DNA from: Nocardioides jishulii
Lineage (GTDB): Bacteria; Actinomycetota; Actinomycetes; Propionibacteriales; Nocardioidaceae
Reading direction: 5' to 3'
Assembly: GCF_006007965.1 (NCBI RefSeq)
Contig: NZ_CP040748.1
Location: 3,100,001-3,164,000 of the forward strand
DNA: 64,000 nucleotides
The notes beneath the pieces are model-generated. The model worked only from the letters and a program-made list of their open reading frames with translations, did no database searches and had not been told where the DNA came from. This document shows positions 19,949-28,475 of this stretch, one piece after another; the first letter of the stretch is position 1, and every line of letters begins with the position of its first letter. A program made the translations under genes and the position numbers.

Positions 19949-20593
19949 TCAGAGCGGCGGCAGGTCCGAACCGACTGCCAGGCGCGTCCAGCCCAGACCC
20001 TTGGGCTCGTTGACGAGGCCCATCAGGGAGTCGACGAAGCCGTGGCCCGCCTCGGAGTAGATCGCGTCGTGGATCGCGAGGTTGTGCCGCGCCCCCACCT
20101 CCTGCACGAAGTCGATCGCCTCGCCGACCTTGAGCCACGGGGCGCTCGACGGCGTGAGCAGCAGGTCGACCGGCTCGCCGGGCGCGGTGAGGGCGTCGCC
20201 GGGGTGGTAGACCTTCGTGCCGGAGAAGTCCATGAGGTAGCCGGAGTTGTGGATGCGCGGGATCTCGGAGTGGATGACCGCGTGGTCGACGCCGACGACC
20301 TTGATCGGCACCCCGGCGGTGAACTCCTCGCCGGGAGCGACCTCCGTGAGCCGTTCGACGAGGTCGGGGGCACCGGAGCGGATCTGGTCGGCGACACCGC
20401 CGATGGTGTAGATCTGCGCGTCGCACCGACGCAGGTTGTCAGGGGCGTAGTGGTCACCGTGCTCGTGCGTGATGAGGACGACGTCGGCGCCCTCCACCGC
20501 CTCGGGGCTGGTGAAGCCACCGGGATCGAGCACCAGCGTGGTGCCCTCGTGCTCGATGCGGACGCAGGCGTGACCGAACTTCGTGATCCTCAT
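19949..20593 (-). CDS. MBL-fold metal-dependent hydrolase
   Basis: A 214-residue metallo-beta-lactamase-fold protein. The metal site motif THEHGDHY lies at about residues 42-49, with further ligands in VVGVDHAVIH and KVYHPGDAL. The N-terminus MRITKFGHACVRIE is typical of the UlaG/UPF0173-like branch whose substrates are mostly unknown. The ATG is six bases after a TAGGCT box. It is flanked by men genes but shows no operon link to them, so a role in quinone metabolism is not supported. Confidence 0.8.
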   Translation of the reverse strand: MRITKFGHACVRIEHEGTTLVLDPGGFTSPEAVEGADVVLITHEHGDHYAPDNLRRCDAQIYTIGGVADQIRSGAPDLVERLTEVAPGEEFTAGVPIKVVGVDHAVIHSEIPRIHNSGYLMDFSGTKVYHPGDALTAPGEPVDLLLTPSSAPWLKVGEAIDFVQEVGARHNLAIHDAIYSEAGHGFVDSLMGLVNEPKGLGWTRLAVGSDLPPL

Positions 20594-20605
20594 GCGGGAA
20601 GCCTA
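20594..20605 (-). promoter_or_regulatory. Leaderless-type promoter of the MBL hydrolase
   Basis: TAGGCT (minus strand, 20605-20600), six bases, then the ATG. The spacing predicts transcription starting at the A of the start codon. Confidence 0.5.
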
Positions 20606-20712
20606 GTGGCACCCGTGTCCGAGCAGCGTCGGCGAACGGGCGCCATCGGCGCTTCACCGCTACGGTGAGTCCCACCTGTCACCCGGTCCACCCCGGCCAG
20701 CCCGAGGAGAAC

Positions 20713-21927
20713 ATGTACACCGCACGTCTCGCCGCACTCACCACCGCCCTCGTCCTGCCGTTGGGTGCCCTGTCGCTGACGAGCGGCTCCCCGACCGCGC
20801 AGGCAGGGCCGACGACGGCCACGGCAGCCCGGAAGGCGACGAGCGTCACGGTGCGCTCCCTTCCCCAGATCGTGCAGCCGGGGGCCAAGGCCGCCAGCCC
20901 TGCGAAGGCCAAGGTCCCGCTCATCGTCAACGTGACCCCGAAGCGCCGCACCGTCGTGACCCTCCAGGTCCGTACGCCGCAGAAGAAGTGGCGCACGCTG
21001 CGCCGGGCGACCACCGACGGCAAGGGCAAGGCCGTCCTGCGCGTGGTCGCGAAGCGCAACGGCGCCCCCGCCACGTACCGCGTCCGGGTCGGCGCGAAGG
21101 TCTCGGCGCCGACCTCGACCGAGCGCTGGATGCGGCCTGCCTTCTCCGACACCTTCAGCGGTCGCAAGCTGGGCAAGGCGTGGAACCACCGCGGCACGAC
21201 GTACAACCCGAGCGTGCGCCGCTGCTCGCGCGGCAGCGCCGCCGCGACGCGGGTGAAGGGTGGGACCCTGCGCCTCAGCGTCCTGAAGGACCCCAAGCGC
21301 AAGCGCAAGTGCGTCACCCAGGTCGGCGGCAAGACCGTCCGCCACGCCTACCGCCTCAACGGCCACGTCGGCACGCAGGAGTCCTACACGTTCACGTACG
21401 GGGTGGCGGCTGCGCGCGTGAAGTTCCCGCGCCAGGCCGGCCAGCACGGTGCCTTCTGGCTCCAGGTCGACTCCCCCGACCTTCGCACGATCAACCCCAA
21501 GCGCAACGGCACCGAGATGGACGTCGTCGAGTCGTACGGCGCCCACTGGGGCGACAACAACTCGCTCGGCCTCGGCACCGGCATCCACCGCTACGTCAAG
21601 CGCAACGGTGCGGTCACCACGATCTCCGACGGCGGCTACATCCCCAACGCCCGGAAGTACCTCAGCGGGCCGAAGGACAACTACTACAGCCGCTACCACG
21701 TGTTCTCGGTGGAGTGGACCCCGCGCTACTACATCTACCGGATCGACGGCCAGGAGTACTGGCGCACCCACAAGGGCATCTCGGGCACCCCCCAGTTCCC
21801 GATCCTGTCGCTGCTCTCCTCCGACTACGAGCTCGGTCGGCTGGCACGCGGTGACAAGGACCTGCCGCAGCACATGCACGTGGACTGGCTGCGCGTCTGG
21901 GAGACCGGTCCCAGCTCCGCGAAGTGA
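20713..21927 (+). CDS. Secreted glycoside hydrolase family 16 protein (copy 1)
   Basis: 404 residues starting at an ATG preceded by GAGGAG. Residues 1-31 form a signal peptide ending near AQAG. Residues 42-128 look like a small beta-sandwich domain with KRRT and TLQV segments. The GH16 domain, about residues 140-400, contains the catalytic motif EMDVVE (Glu268 nucleophile, Asp270, Glu273 acid/base) and ends VDWLRVWE. GH16 enzymes cleave beta-1,3/1,4-glucans or galactans, but substrate cannot be deduced. Copy 2 follows 150 bp downstream and shares the whole architecture, so the pair arose by tandem duplication. Confidence 0.9.
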   Translation: MYTARLAALTTALVLPLGALSLTSGSPTAQAGPTTATAARKATSVTVRSLPQIVQPGAKAASPAKAKVPLIVNVTPKRRTVVTLQVRTPQKKWRTLRRATTDGKGKAVLRVVAKRNGAPATYRVRVGAKVSAPTSTERWMRPAFSDTFSGRKLGKAWNHRGTTYNPSVRRCSRGSAAATRVKGGTLRLSVLKDPKRKRKCVTQVGGKTVRHAYRLNGHVGTQESYTFTYGVAAARVKFPRQAGQHGAFWLQVDSPDLRTINPKRNGTEMDVVESYGAHWGDNNSLGLGTGIHRYVKRNGAVTTISDGGYIPNARKYLSGPKDNYYSRYHVFSVEWTPRYYIYRIDGQEYWRTHKGISGTPQFPILSLLSSDYELGRLARGDKDLPQHMHVDWLRVWETGPSSAK

Positions 21928-22078
21928 CCCGGCGCGGCTCCGCACCCCGGGGCGACTCCGCGCTGGCCGTTGGGCAAAGGGCCAGCGAAAAGCATCGTCA
22001 CGGTCGGCGGTCCCGAGTAGCGTGCAAACCGTGCGGCGTCGTCGCCGTCAGCCCATGCCACGAACCCGAGGACCTTTG

Positions 22079-23383
22079 ATGAATGCAGCACGCCTCGCCA
22101 CTGCGGCGATCGCCCTGCTCCTGCCTGCCGCCGCGCTGACGCCTGCGGCCATGGCCACCGCCGATCGTGCCGCGTCCGGCCTGCCCACCGGCCCGACCTC
22201 TTCCTCCTCCGGCGGCGGCGGCATCTCGCCCGAGGCGCCGTCGGCCAAGCCCAAGAAGAAGAAGGCGAAGAAGAAGAAGAAGGGGCCCAAGGTCTGGACG
22301 AAGGCCAAGAAGGTCACCATCCGCATCCACCCGCAGATCGCGCACCCCGGCACGAGTGCCGCGACCGCGTCGGCCGCCAGGGTGCCGGTCGAGGTCACCG
22401 TGCTGCCCAAGCGTCGCACCGCGATCACCCTGCAGGTGAAGGCTGGCAAGAAGTGGGTGCGTGCCGCCTCTGCCGTCACCGCCCCCAACGGCACCCACCT
22501 CTTCCGCGCCTCGGCCACCCGGGGCAAGGGCGCGGCCACCTATCGCGTCGTCGTCGGCAAGCGCGCGTCGAGCGCCGGCTCCACGGCCCGGTGGCTGAAG
22601 CCCTCCTTCTCCGACAACTTCTCCGGAGGCACCCTGAGCTCCGCGTGGAACCACCGCGGTGGCGACTACAACCCGGCGTCGCGTTCCTGCTCGCGCGGTG
22701 ACGCGAGCGCGGTCAAGGTCAGCGGTGGCGTGGTCCGACTGAGCGTCCTCAAGGACCCGAGCCGCACGGACACCTGCACGACCAAGGGTGACGACGGCAA
22801 GCCGAAGCAGTTCTCGTACCGCCTCAACGGCCACATCGGCACGAAGGGCGCCTACTCCTTCACCTACGGCTACGCGGCCGCCCGCGTGAAGTTCCCCAAG
22901 GAGCGCGGCCAGCACGGCGCCTTCTGGCTCCAGGTGGAGGAGCCCGACCTCCGCACGATCAACCCCAGGATCAACGGCTCCGAGATCGACGTCATCGAGT
23001 CCTACGGCCTCAACGCCGGCAAGGGCGACAAGGCGCTCGGGCTCACCACCGGCGTGCACCGCTACTCGACGAAGGACGGCAAGACGGTCACCTTCCCCGA
23101 CGGCGGCTGGGTCAAGAACGCCAACCAGTACCTGACGGGCAAGAACGACTCGTACCACGGCGGCTACCACGTGTTCTCCGTCGAGTGGACCCCGACGTAC
23201 TACGTCTACCGCCTCGACGGCAAGGAGTACTGGCGCTCCTCGAAGGGCATCTCCGGCACGCCGCAGTTCCCGGTGCTGTCGCTGCTGTCCTCCGACTACG
23301 AGCTCGACGCGCTCGGCAGCGAGGCGCGACTTCCCCAGCACATGTACGTCGACTGGCTCCGGGTCTGGGAGACGCACCCCTGA
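22079..23383 (+). CDS. Secreted glycoside hydrolase family 16 protein (copy 2)
   Basis: 434 residues, starting at an ATG with CGAGGA about six bases upstream. A signal peptide (residues 1-28) is followed by a Ser/Gly-rich linker and a run of ten lysines among residues 58-68 of the precursor. Then come the same beta-sandwich domain as in copy 1 (about 78-160) and a GH16 domain with EIDVIE (Glu302, Asp304, Glu307). The catalytic domains of the two copies are very similar, whereas the lysine-rich stretch is unique to this one and could bind acidic wall polymers. An upstream in-frame ATG near 22055 would add eight residues before the signal peptide and is less likely. Confidence 0.9.
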   Translation: MNAARLATAAIALLLPAAALTPAAMATADRAASGLPTGPTSSSSGGGGISPEAPSAKPKKKKAKKKKKGPKVWTKAKKVTIRIHPQIAHPGTSAATASAARVPVEVTVLPKRRTAITLQVKAGKKWVRAASAVTAPNGTHLFRASATRGKGAATYRVVVGKRASSAGSTARWLKPSFSDNFSGGTLSSAWNHRGGDYNPASRSCSRGDASAVKVSGGVVRLSVLKDPSRTDTCTTKGDDGKPKQFSYRLNGHIGTKGAYSFTYGYAAARVKFPKERGQHGAFWLQVEEPDLRTINPRINGSEIDVIESYGLNAGKGDKALGLTTGVHRYSTKDGKTVTFPDGGWVKNANQYLTGKNDSYHGGYHVFSVEWTPTYYVYRLDGKEYWRSSKGISGTPQFPVLSLLSSDYELDALGSEARLPQHMYVDWLRVWETHP

Positions 23384-23407
23384 TCGGGGGTTGGACGACC
23401 GGACTGA

Positions 23408-23421
23408 GCTGACAGGTCAGC
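23408..23421. terminator. Small palindrome between convergent GH16 and menD
   Basis: GCTGACAGGTCAGC, a six-base stem with a two-base loop, lies in the 65-bp gap between convergent stops. It may help termination but is short. Confidence 0.3.
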
Positions 23422-23448
23422 GCAGACGCAGATCGACGCACGGGCGGG

Positions 23449-25065
23449 TCAGGGACGCAGGTTCCTGACCCGCTCGTCCATTTCCCGGCGGGTGTCACGG
23501 CGTACGACGACCTCGACGACCTCGATGCCCCCGGCGGGCTGGGCGAGGGCGTGCTCCAGCTCGGGCAGCGACTCCACCCGCCAGTGCGGGGTGCGGGTGG
23601 CGGCGCAGAGCGCAGCCAGGTCGACGCCGTGCGGCGTCCCGAAGAGCCGTTCGAACTCGTCGGCGTGCTCGGCGGCCCCCTGCTCCAGCATCGAGAAGAT
23701 CGACCCGCCGTCGTCGTTGACCACGACCAACGTGAGGTCGGGGCGGGGCTCGACCGGGCCGATCACCAGGCCCCCGGAGTCGTGGAGGAAGGTGACGTCG
23801 CCCAGCAGCGCGACCGCCCGCTGCGCGCTCGGGTGGCCCAGGGCCGCGCCGATGGCGCTGCTCACGACGCCGTCGATGCCCGCGAGCCCCCGGTTGGCGA
23901 TCACCACGGGCGAGGTCGCCGGGGAGCGAGGGGTCATCATCAGGTCGAGGTCGCGGACAGGGCTGGAGGGCCCGACGAAGACGAGGCCGTCGGCTCCGAG
24001 CGCTCGGCTCACCGCTCCCGCGACCTCGTAGGGGGTCACCTCGGGCTCGGCGGCGAGGAGGGCGGCCAGCTGGGCCGAGAGCGAACGCCCCGCCTCCTGC
24101 CAGCGGCGCAACCACTCGGCTTCGGTCGCGGCCGTCTCGGTGTCGGCGGGAGCCGGCGTCCACACGGGCGCGGCCGCGTCGACGACGAACGGGCGCGGCT
24201 GCCAGCGTCCGTCACCGACCTGGTCGACGACCTCGACGTCGTCGCGCGCCAGCAGCCTGCTCACCGGACGGGAGAGCGTCGGGTGGCCGACCACGACCAC
24301 GCGCTCGACCTCCGCGGCGAGCCCTTCGCTCGCCGGCCCGAGCAGGAGGCGGTAGGGGCCGATCGCGTGGGCACCCGCGCGGGCCCCGGAGCTCGGCTCG
24401 GCCAGGAGCGGCCATCCCCCCTGCTCGGCCAGCGACCTGGCGGCCTCACCGGCGCCGTCGCCGGCCACCACCACGGTCCGCGGGCCGCGCGACAGCACGG
24501 CCGGCTCGACAGACGCAGGAAGGGGCGCCGCCTCGGCCTCGGGCGCGCGAGGGACCCACCGGTCGGGCGGGGTCAGCGGGTCGTCGAACTGCACGTTGAG
24601 GTGCACCGGCCCGGTCCCGGCCAGCAGGCGGGCGACGACCACTGCGGTGTGGTCACCACACGCCAGGTCGTGGGTCGTCGAGCGCGGCAGCAGCCCGACC
24701 TGCTCGGTCGTCTGGTTGGCGCTGGTGCCCCGCAGGCGCGCAGGCCGGTCAGCCGTGACGGCGACGAGCGGGAGGTGCTCGTGGTGTGCCTCCAACGCGG
24801 CCGGGGCCAGGTTGGCCACGGCGGTCCCGGAGGTGCACGAGACCACCACCGGTCGACCGCTGGCACGAGCCAGGCCCAGCGCCAGGAAGCCTGCGCTGCG
24901 CTCGTCGATCCGGGTGTGCAGCCGCAGCAGGCCGGCGCGCTCGGCGTCGAGCAGGGCGAACGACAACGGCGCGTTGCGGGAGCCGGGCGACAGCACGGCG
25001 TCGCGCACACCGGCGTCGAGCAGGGCCTGGACCACCTGACGTGCCAGGAGGGTGGAGTCGTTCAT
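23449..25065 (-). CDS. menD: 2-succinyl-5-enolpyruvyl-6-hydroxy-3-cyclohexene-1-carboxylate synthase
   Basis: Thiamine-diphosphate enzyme joining isochorismate and 2-oxoglutarate in menaquinone synthesis; 538 residues. The N-terminal domain has VLSPGSRNAPLSFALL and the catalytic Glu region RIDERSAGFLALGLA; the cofactor domain has GDVTFLHDSGGL and VVVNDDGGSIFSML, a slightly altered form of the usual N-N-x-GG. The start shares one base with the menC stop (TGATG), so menE-menC-menD are one operon transcribed in that order. Confidence 0.95.
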   Translation of the reverse strand: MNDSTLLARQVVQALLDAGVRDAVLSPGSRNAPLSFALLDAERAGLLRLHTRIDERSAGFLALGLARASGRPVVVSCTSGTAVANLAPAALEAHHEHLPLVAVTADRPARLRGTSANQTTEQVGLLPRSTTHDLACGDHTAVVVARLLAGTGPVHLNVQFDDPLTPPDRWVPRAPEAEAAPLPASVEPAVLSRGPRTVVVAGDGAGEAARSLAEQGGWPLLAEPSSGARAGAHAIGPYRLLLGPASEGLAAEVERVVVVGHPTLSRPVSRLLARDDVEVVDQVGDGRWQPRPFVVDAAAPVWTPAPADTETAATEAEWLRRWQEAGRSLSAQLAALLAAEPEVTPYEVAGAVSRALGADGLVFVGPSSPVRDLDLMMTPRSPATSPVVIANRGLAGIDGVVSSAIGAALGHPSAQRAVALLGDVTFLHDSGGLVIGPVEPRPDLTLVVVNDDGGSIFSMLEQGAAEHADEFERLFGTPHGVDLAALCAATRTPHWRVESLPELEHALAQPAGGIEVVEVVVRRDTRREMDERVRNLRP

Positions 25066-26051
25066 CAGGAGAGATCCTGCCCCAGCCGGTCGCGGAGGTC
25101 GGGCAGCAGGGCCGCGACCTCGGCCAGCCGCGCCTGCCAGTGGGCCACCCGGTCGGGCGCTGCGGCGAGGCGGGTCAGGGCCTCGCGGTCGACGACCACC
25201 CCGGAGGGGCCCGGGACGGGCAGGAACCCGTCCACCGGCAGCAGGGGCTCGACGGCGACGTCATGGGTCAGCAGCTGCACCGTGGCCAGGCCGCAGGCGT
25301 GGTCGAGCTCCGGCAGGGCCGCCGCCAGGGCGACCCCGGCCGCGATCCCCACGCTCGACTCCAGCGCGGAGGACACGACGACCGGCAGACCGATCTCCTC
25401 GGCGATGCGCAGGCACGCGCGCACGCCACCGAGCGGCTGGACCTTCAGCACCGCAACGTCGGCGGCCTCCAGGTCGCGCACCCGGTAGGGGTCGGCGGCA
25501 CGGCGGATCGACTCGTCGGCCGCGATCGGGACGTCGACCCGACGGCGTACGAGCGCCAGCTCCTCGACCTCGGCACAGGGCTGCTCGACGTACTCCAGCC
25601 CACCGGCAGCCCGGTCGAGCAGCGGGATCGCTGCCACGGCCTCGTCGACGCTCCACAGACCGTTGACGTCGATCCGCAGCCGACCCCGGGGCCCCAGGGC
25701 GTCGCGCACCGCCTCGACGCGGGCCAGGTCGTCGGCCAGCGTCTGGCCGGGGTCGGCGACCTTGACCTTGGCCGTGGCGCAGCCACCGGCTCGGGTGATC
25801 GCGTGGGCGCGCTCGGCGTCGACCGCCGGCACGGTGACGTTGACCGGCACCCGGTCTCGCACCGGAGCGGGCCAGTCGCCCGAGGCGGCCTCGAGGGCGC
25901 AGCGCAGCCAGGGCGCGGCCACCTGGGGCGAGTACTCCAGGAAGGGGCTCCACTCGCCGAAGCCGTGCTCGGTCTCCAGCAGCATCCCCTCACGCACGGT
26001 GATGCCGCGGAAGCGGGTGCGCAGCGGCACCGACCAGACGTGCGCGCGCAT
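25065..26051 (-). CDS. menC: o-Succinylbenzoate synthase
   Basis: Enolase-superfamily dehydratase, 328 residues, making o-succinylbenzoate. The catalytic Lys motif is ATAKVKVADPG; metal ligands are in RLRIDVNG, VEQPC and AADES; the second catalytic Lys is in VAVLKVQPLGG. The ATG at 26051 shares its A with the menE stop. The frame stays open upstream only because it is an alternative reading of menE, so the short form is right. Confidence 0.93.
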   Translation of the reverse strand: MRAHVWSVPLRTRFRGITVREGMLLETEHGFGEWSPFLEYSPQVAAPWLRCALEAASGDWPAPVRDRVPVNVTVPAVDAERAHAITRAGGCATAKVKVADPGQTLADDLARVEAVRDALGPRGRLRIDVNGLWSVDEAVAAIPLLDRAAGGLEYVEQPCAEVEELALVRRRVDVPIAADESIRRAADPYRVRDLEAADVAVLKVQPLGGVRACLRIAEEIGLPVVVSSALESSVGIAAGVALAAALPELDHACGLATVQLLTHDVAVEPLLPVDGFLPVPGPSGVVVDREALTRLAAAPDRVAHWQARLAEVAALLPDLRDRLGQDLS

Positions 26052-27103
26052 CAGGCCACGTCCTGGCCCGAGGCGGCGGCGACCAACGCCTGACGGTCGA
26101 CCTTGCCGTTGGCGAGCAGCGGCAGGTCGTCCAGGCGTACGACGCGGCGTGGCGCCCACGCCCGCGGCAGCTCGTCTGCCACCCAGTCGCGTAGCGCGGC
26201 GAGGTCGGGCAGGAGGCCCAGCGCCAGGTCGGGGTCGCCGACGTAGCAGGCCACCACCGCCTGGCCCCACTCCTCGTCGGGCACCCCGACGACCTCGACC
26301 TGCTCGAGGGCGGGATGCGCGCGCAGTCGTCGGGCCACGGCAGGCAGGGGGACGTTGACGCCGCCGCTCACGACGACGTCGTCCACGCGGCCGAGCACCA
26401 CCAGGCGCCCGTCCTCGTCGAGGCGACCGGCGTCGGAGGTGAGGTACCACCCGTCGGCGAACGTCCGGGCGGTCAGCTCGGGGTCGCCCTCGTAGCCGGC
26501 GAAGACGACCGGGCCACCCAGCCGGATCCGACCGTCAGCCCCCAGCCCCACCCCGACGCCGTCGAGCGGGACGCCGTCGTAGACGCAGCCCCCGGCAGTC
26601 TCGGAGGCGCCGTAGGTCGCCACGACCCGGATGCCCAGCGCCTCGGCCCTGCGCCGCAGGTCGGGGTCGATCGGACCGCCACCGAGGAGCACGGCGTCCA
26701 TCGCGGCGAGCGCCGCGACGTCGTCGGGCGAGGAGACCATGCGGTGCAGCTGCGTGGGCACCAGCGAGGTGTACGCCGCCGCTCCCCGCTCGTCGGCCCA
26801 GCCGCCGAGCACCGGGGCGTGACCCGCGAGCAGCGAGCGGACGATCACCTGGACGCCCGCGACGTAGGACGACGGGAGGACGAGCGCCCAGCGCCCGCCC
26901 TCCCCGGCGCCCAGGTCGCGCAGGCGTCGCGCGGAGGCGTGCGCGGAGGCGAGCACGGCCTCGCGCGTGAGGACCACGCGCTTGGGGCTCCCGGTGGAGC
27001 CGGAGGTCTCGATCAGCAGTCGCGGGGCCTCGTCGGCCGCCAGCCACGCCTCGAGCTGGGCGACGGCGGTGCCGGGGTCGTCGGACGGTCGCAGGAAGTC
27101 CAC
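26051..27103 (-). CDS. menE: o-Succinylbenzoate-CoA ligase
   Basis: Adenylate-forming enzyme activating o-succinylbenzoate with CoA. The 350 residues are short for the superfamily, as is usual for actinobacterial MenE: the P-loop ETSGSTGSPKRVVLT is at about residues 32-46, followed by TYGASETAGG, the hinge region GRVDDVVVSGGVNV, and the C-terminal catalytic Lys in LPLLANGKVDRQAL. The GTG start lies six bases after TAGCGT, suggesting a leaderless transcript for the menE-menC-menD operon. menB, the next pathway enzyme, is not nearby. Confidence 0.93.
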   Translation of the reverse strand: MDFLRPSDDPGTAVAQLEAWLAADEAPRLLIETSGSTGSPKRVVLTREAVLASAHASARRLRDLGAGEGGRWALVLPSSYVAGVQVIVRSLLAGHAPVLGGWADERGAAAYTSLVPTQLHRMVSSPDDVAALAAMDAVLLGGGPIDPDLRRRAEALGIRVVATYGASETAGGCVYDGVPLDGVGVGLGADGRIRLGGPVVFAGYEGDPELTARTFADGWYLTSDAGRLDEDGRLVVLGRVDDVVVSGGVNVPLPAVARRLRAHPALEQVEVVGVPDEEWGQAVVACYVGDPDLALGLLPDLAALRDWVADELPRAWAPRRVVRLDDLPLLANGKVDRQALVAAASGQDVA

Positions 27104-27115
27104 GCCTTCACGCTA
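27104..27115 (-). promoter_or_regulatory. Leaderless-type promoter of menE-menC-menD
   Basis: TAGCGT (minus strand, 27115-27110) stands six bases before the menE GTG. Confidence 0.5.
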
Positions 27116-27135
27116 GTGCCCGCCGCGAAAACCAC

Positions 27136-27165
27136 GTGACACGGCCGCCCGGGGCGTGTGACGCT
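27136..27165 (+). promoter_or_regulatory. Promoter of the MFS gene
   Basis: GTGACA (27136-27141), an 18-base spacer, and GACGCT (27160-27165) resemble -35 and -10 boxes. The start codon is eight bases after the -10 box, so the leader is one or two bases at most. It diverges from menE. Confidence 0.45.
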
Positions 27166-27173
27166 CGTCCTCG

Positions 27174-28475
27174 ATGTCCAGACTGCTCGCCCGCGCGAAG
27201 CCGCCGTCCCCGCTCGCAGGACGCCTCGCCACCCAGTCCCTGCTCTTCGCCCTCGGGGACGGCACGTTCATGACCGGCTCGGCCGTCTTCTTCACCCAGG
27301 TCGTCGGGCTCTCCGCCGCCCAGGTGGGCCTCGGCCTGACCCTCGGCGGCCTCGCGGCCTTCCTGCTGGCCATCCCGAGCGGCAAGCTGGTCGACCACTT
27401 CGGGGCGCAGCGCTGCTGGGCGGTCAGCGCCGCGGGCCAGGCTGCGGTCTACGCGGTGTGGCCGTTCATCGGCGACTTCACCGGCTACGTGCTGATGGCC
27501 GTGGGGATGGAGATCTTCGCCGCGCTGGGCCACGCCGCCCACGGTTCCTACACGATCGACGTGCTGCCCCCGGCCGAGCGGGTGCTCTCACGCGCCTACA
27601 TGTACTCCGCCCTCAACGTCGGTTTCACCCTGGGCGCGGCCGTGGGCGGGGTCGCGCTCGCCTTCGACTCCAACGCCGTCATCCGGATGGTGCCGTGGTT
27701 CACCACTGTGGTCTTCCTCGTCAACACCGTCGCCATCGCGCGGCTGCCCCGCAGCCCCGCGGAGCAACGTACGCCCGAGGAACGGCGCGCCGTCGTGCCC
27801 GGCCCCGGCCCGTTGCGCAACCCCGGCTGGCTGGCCACCAGCTTCTTCACCGGCGTGATGTGGACCAACCAGGTGCTGCTCAACGTGGTGATCCCGCTGT
27901 GGCTGGTCGAAGAGACCGACGCGCCGCGGGTGCTGCTGGCCTTCCTCTTCGGCACCAACACCGTGATGTGCGTCGTGCTGCCGATGGCCACCGCCCGCGG
28001 CGTCAAGGACCTCACCACCGCCCTGCGTGCGGTGCGGATCTCGACGACCTTCTTCGTCGTCTCCTGCCTCCTCACCCTGGCCACCCACGAGACCTTGGGC
28101 TGGGCCACGATCGCCCTGATCTGGCTGGGCCACGTCACGGTGACCGGCGCGGAGCTCTACCTCAGCGCGGCGAGCTGGTCGTTCGAGGCGGAGCTGATGG
28201 ACCCGCGGCGACGTGGCGCCTACCAGGGAAGCCAGGGGCTCACCCACACCCTGGGGTCGGTCTGGGCACCGGCGCTCTACACGTTCCTGGCGATGGAGTG
28301 GGGAGCGGGCGGGTGGCTGGTGATCGCCGGGATCGTGGCCCTCGCGGGCGCAGGCATCCACCCCGCGGTGCGCACCGGCGAGCGGTGGCTGGTGCGCCAC
28401 GTCCCCGCCGAGGATCTGGCCGCGGCCCGTGGAGCCACGGCCAGCGTCCCCGTCGAGTCGCTCAGGGAAGGGTGA
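27174..28475 (+). CDS. MFS transporter
   Basis: A 433-residue permease with about 12 hydrophobic helices and a central hydrophilic linker at about residues 195-215 (EQRTPEERRAVVPG). The segment GKLVDHFGAQR between helices 2 and 3 matches the family's G-x3-D-x2-G-x-R loop. The substrate is not evident. It sits divergent from the menE operon where menB might be expected, but nothing in the sequence ties it to quinone metabolism. Its last 14 bases overlap the convergent gene at 28462. Confidence 0.85.
   Translation: MSRLLARAKPPSPLAGRLATQSLLFALGDGTFMTGSAVFFTQVVGLSAAQVGLGLTLGGLAAFLLAIPSGKLVDHFGAQRCWAVSAAGQAAVYAVWPFIGDFTGYVLMAVGMEIFAALGHAAHGSYTIDVLPPAERVLSRAYMYSALNVGFTLGAAVGGVALAFDSNAVIRMVPWFTTVVFLVNTVAIARLPRSPAEQRTPEERRAVVPGPGPLRNPGWLATSFFTGVMWTNQVLLNVVIPLWLVEETDAPRVLLAFLFGTNTVMCVVLPMATARGVKDLTTALRAVRISTTFFVVSCLLTLATHETLGWATIALIWLGHVTVTGAELYLSAASWSFEAELMDPRRRGAYQGSQGLTHTLGSVWAPALYTFLAMEWGAGGWLVIAGIVALAGAGIHPAVRTGERWLVRHVPAEDLAAARGATASVPVESLREG

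Noticed and set aside
22240..22320. AAG-rich stretch as a short tandem repeat or CRISPR-like array
   Set aside because: It is the coding sequence of the lysine run in the second GH16 protein, in frame, with no spacers.
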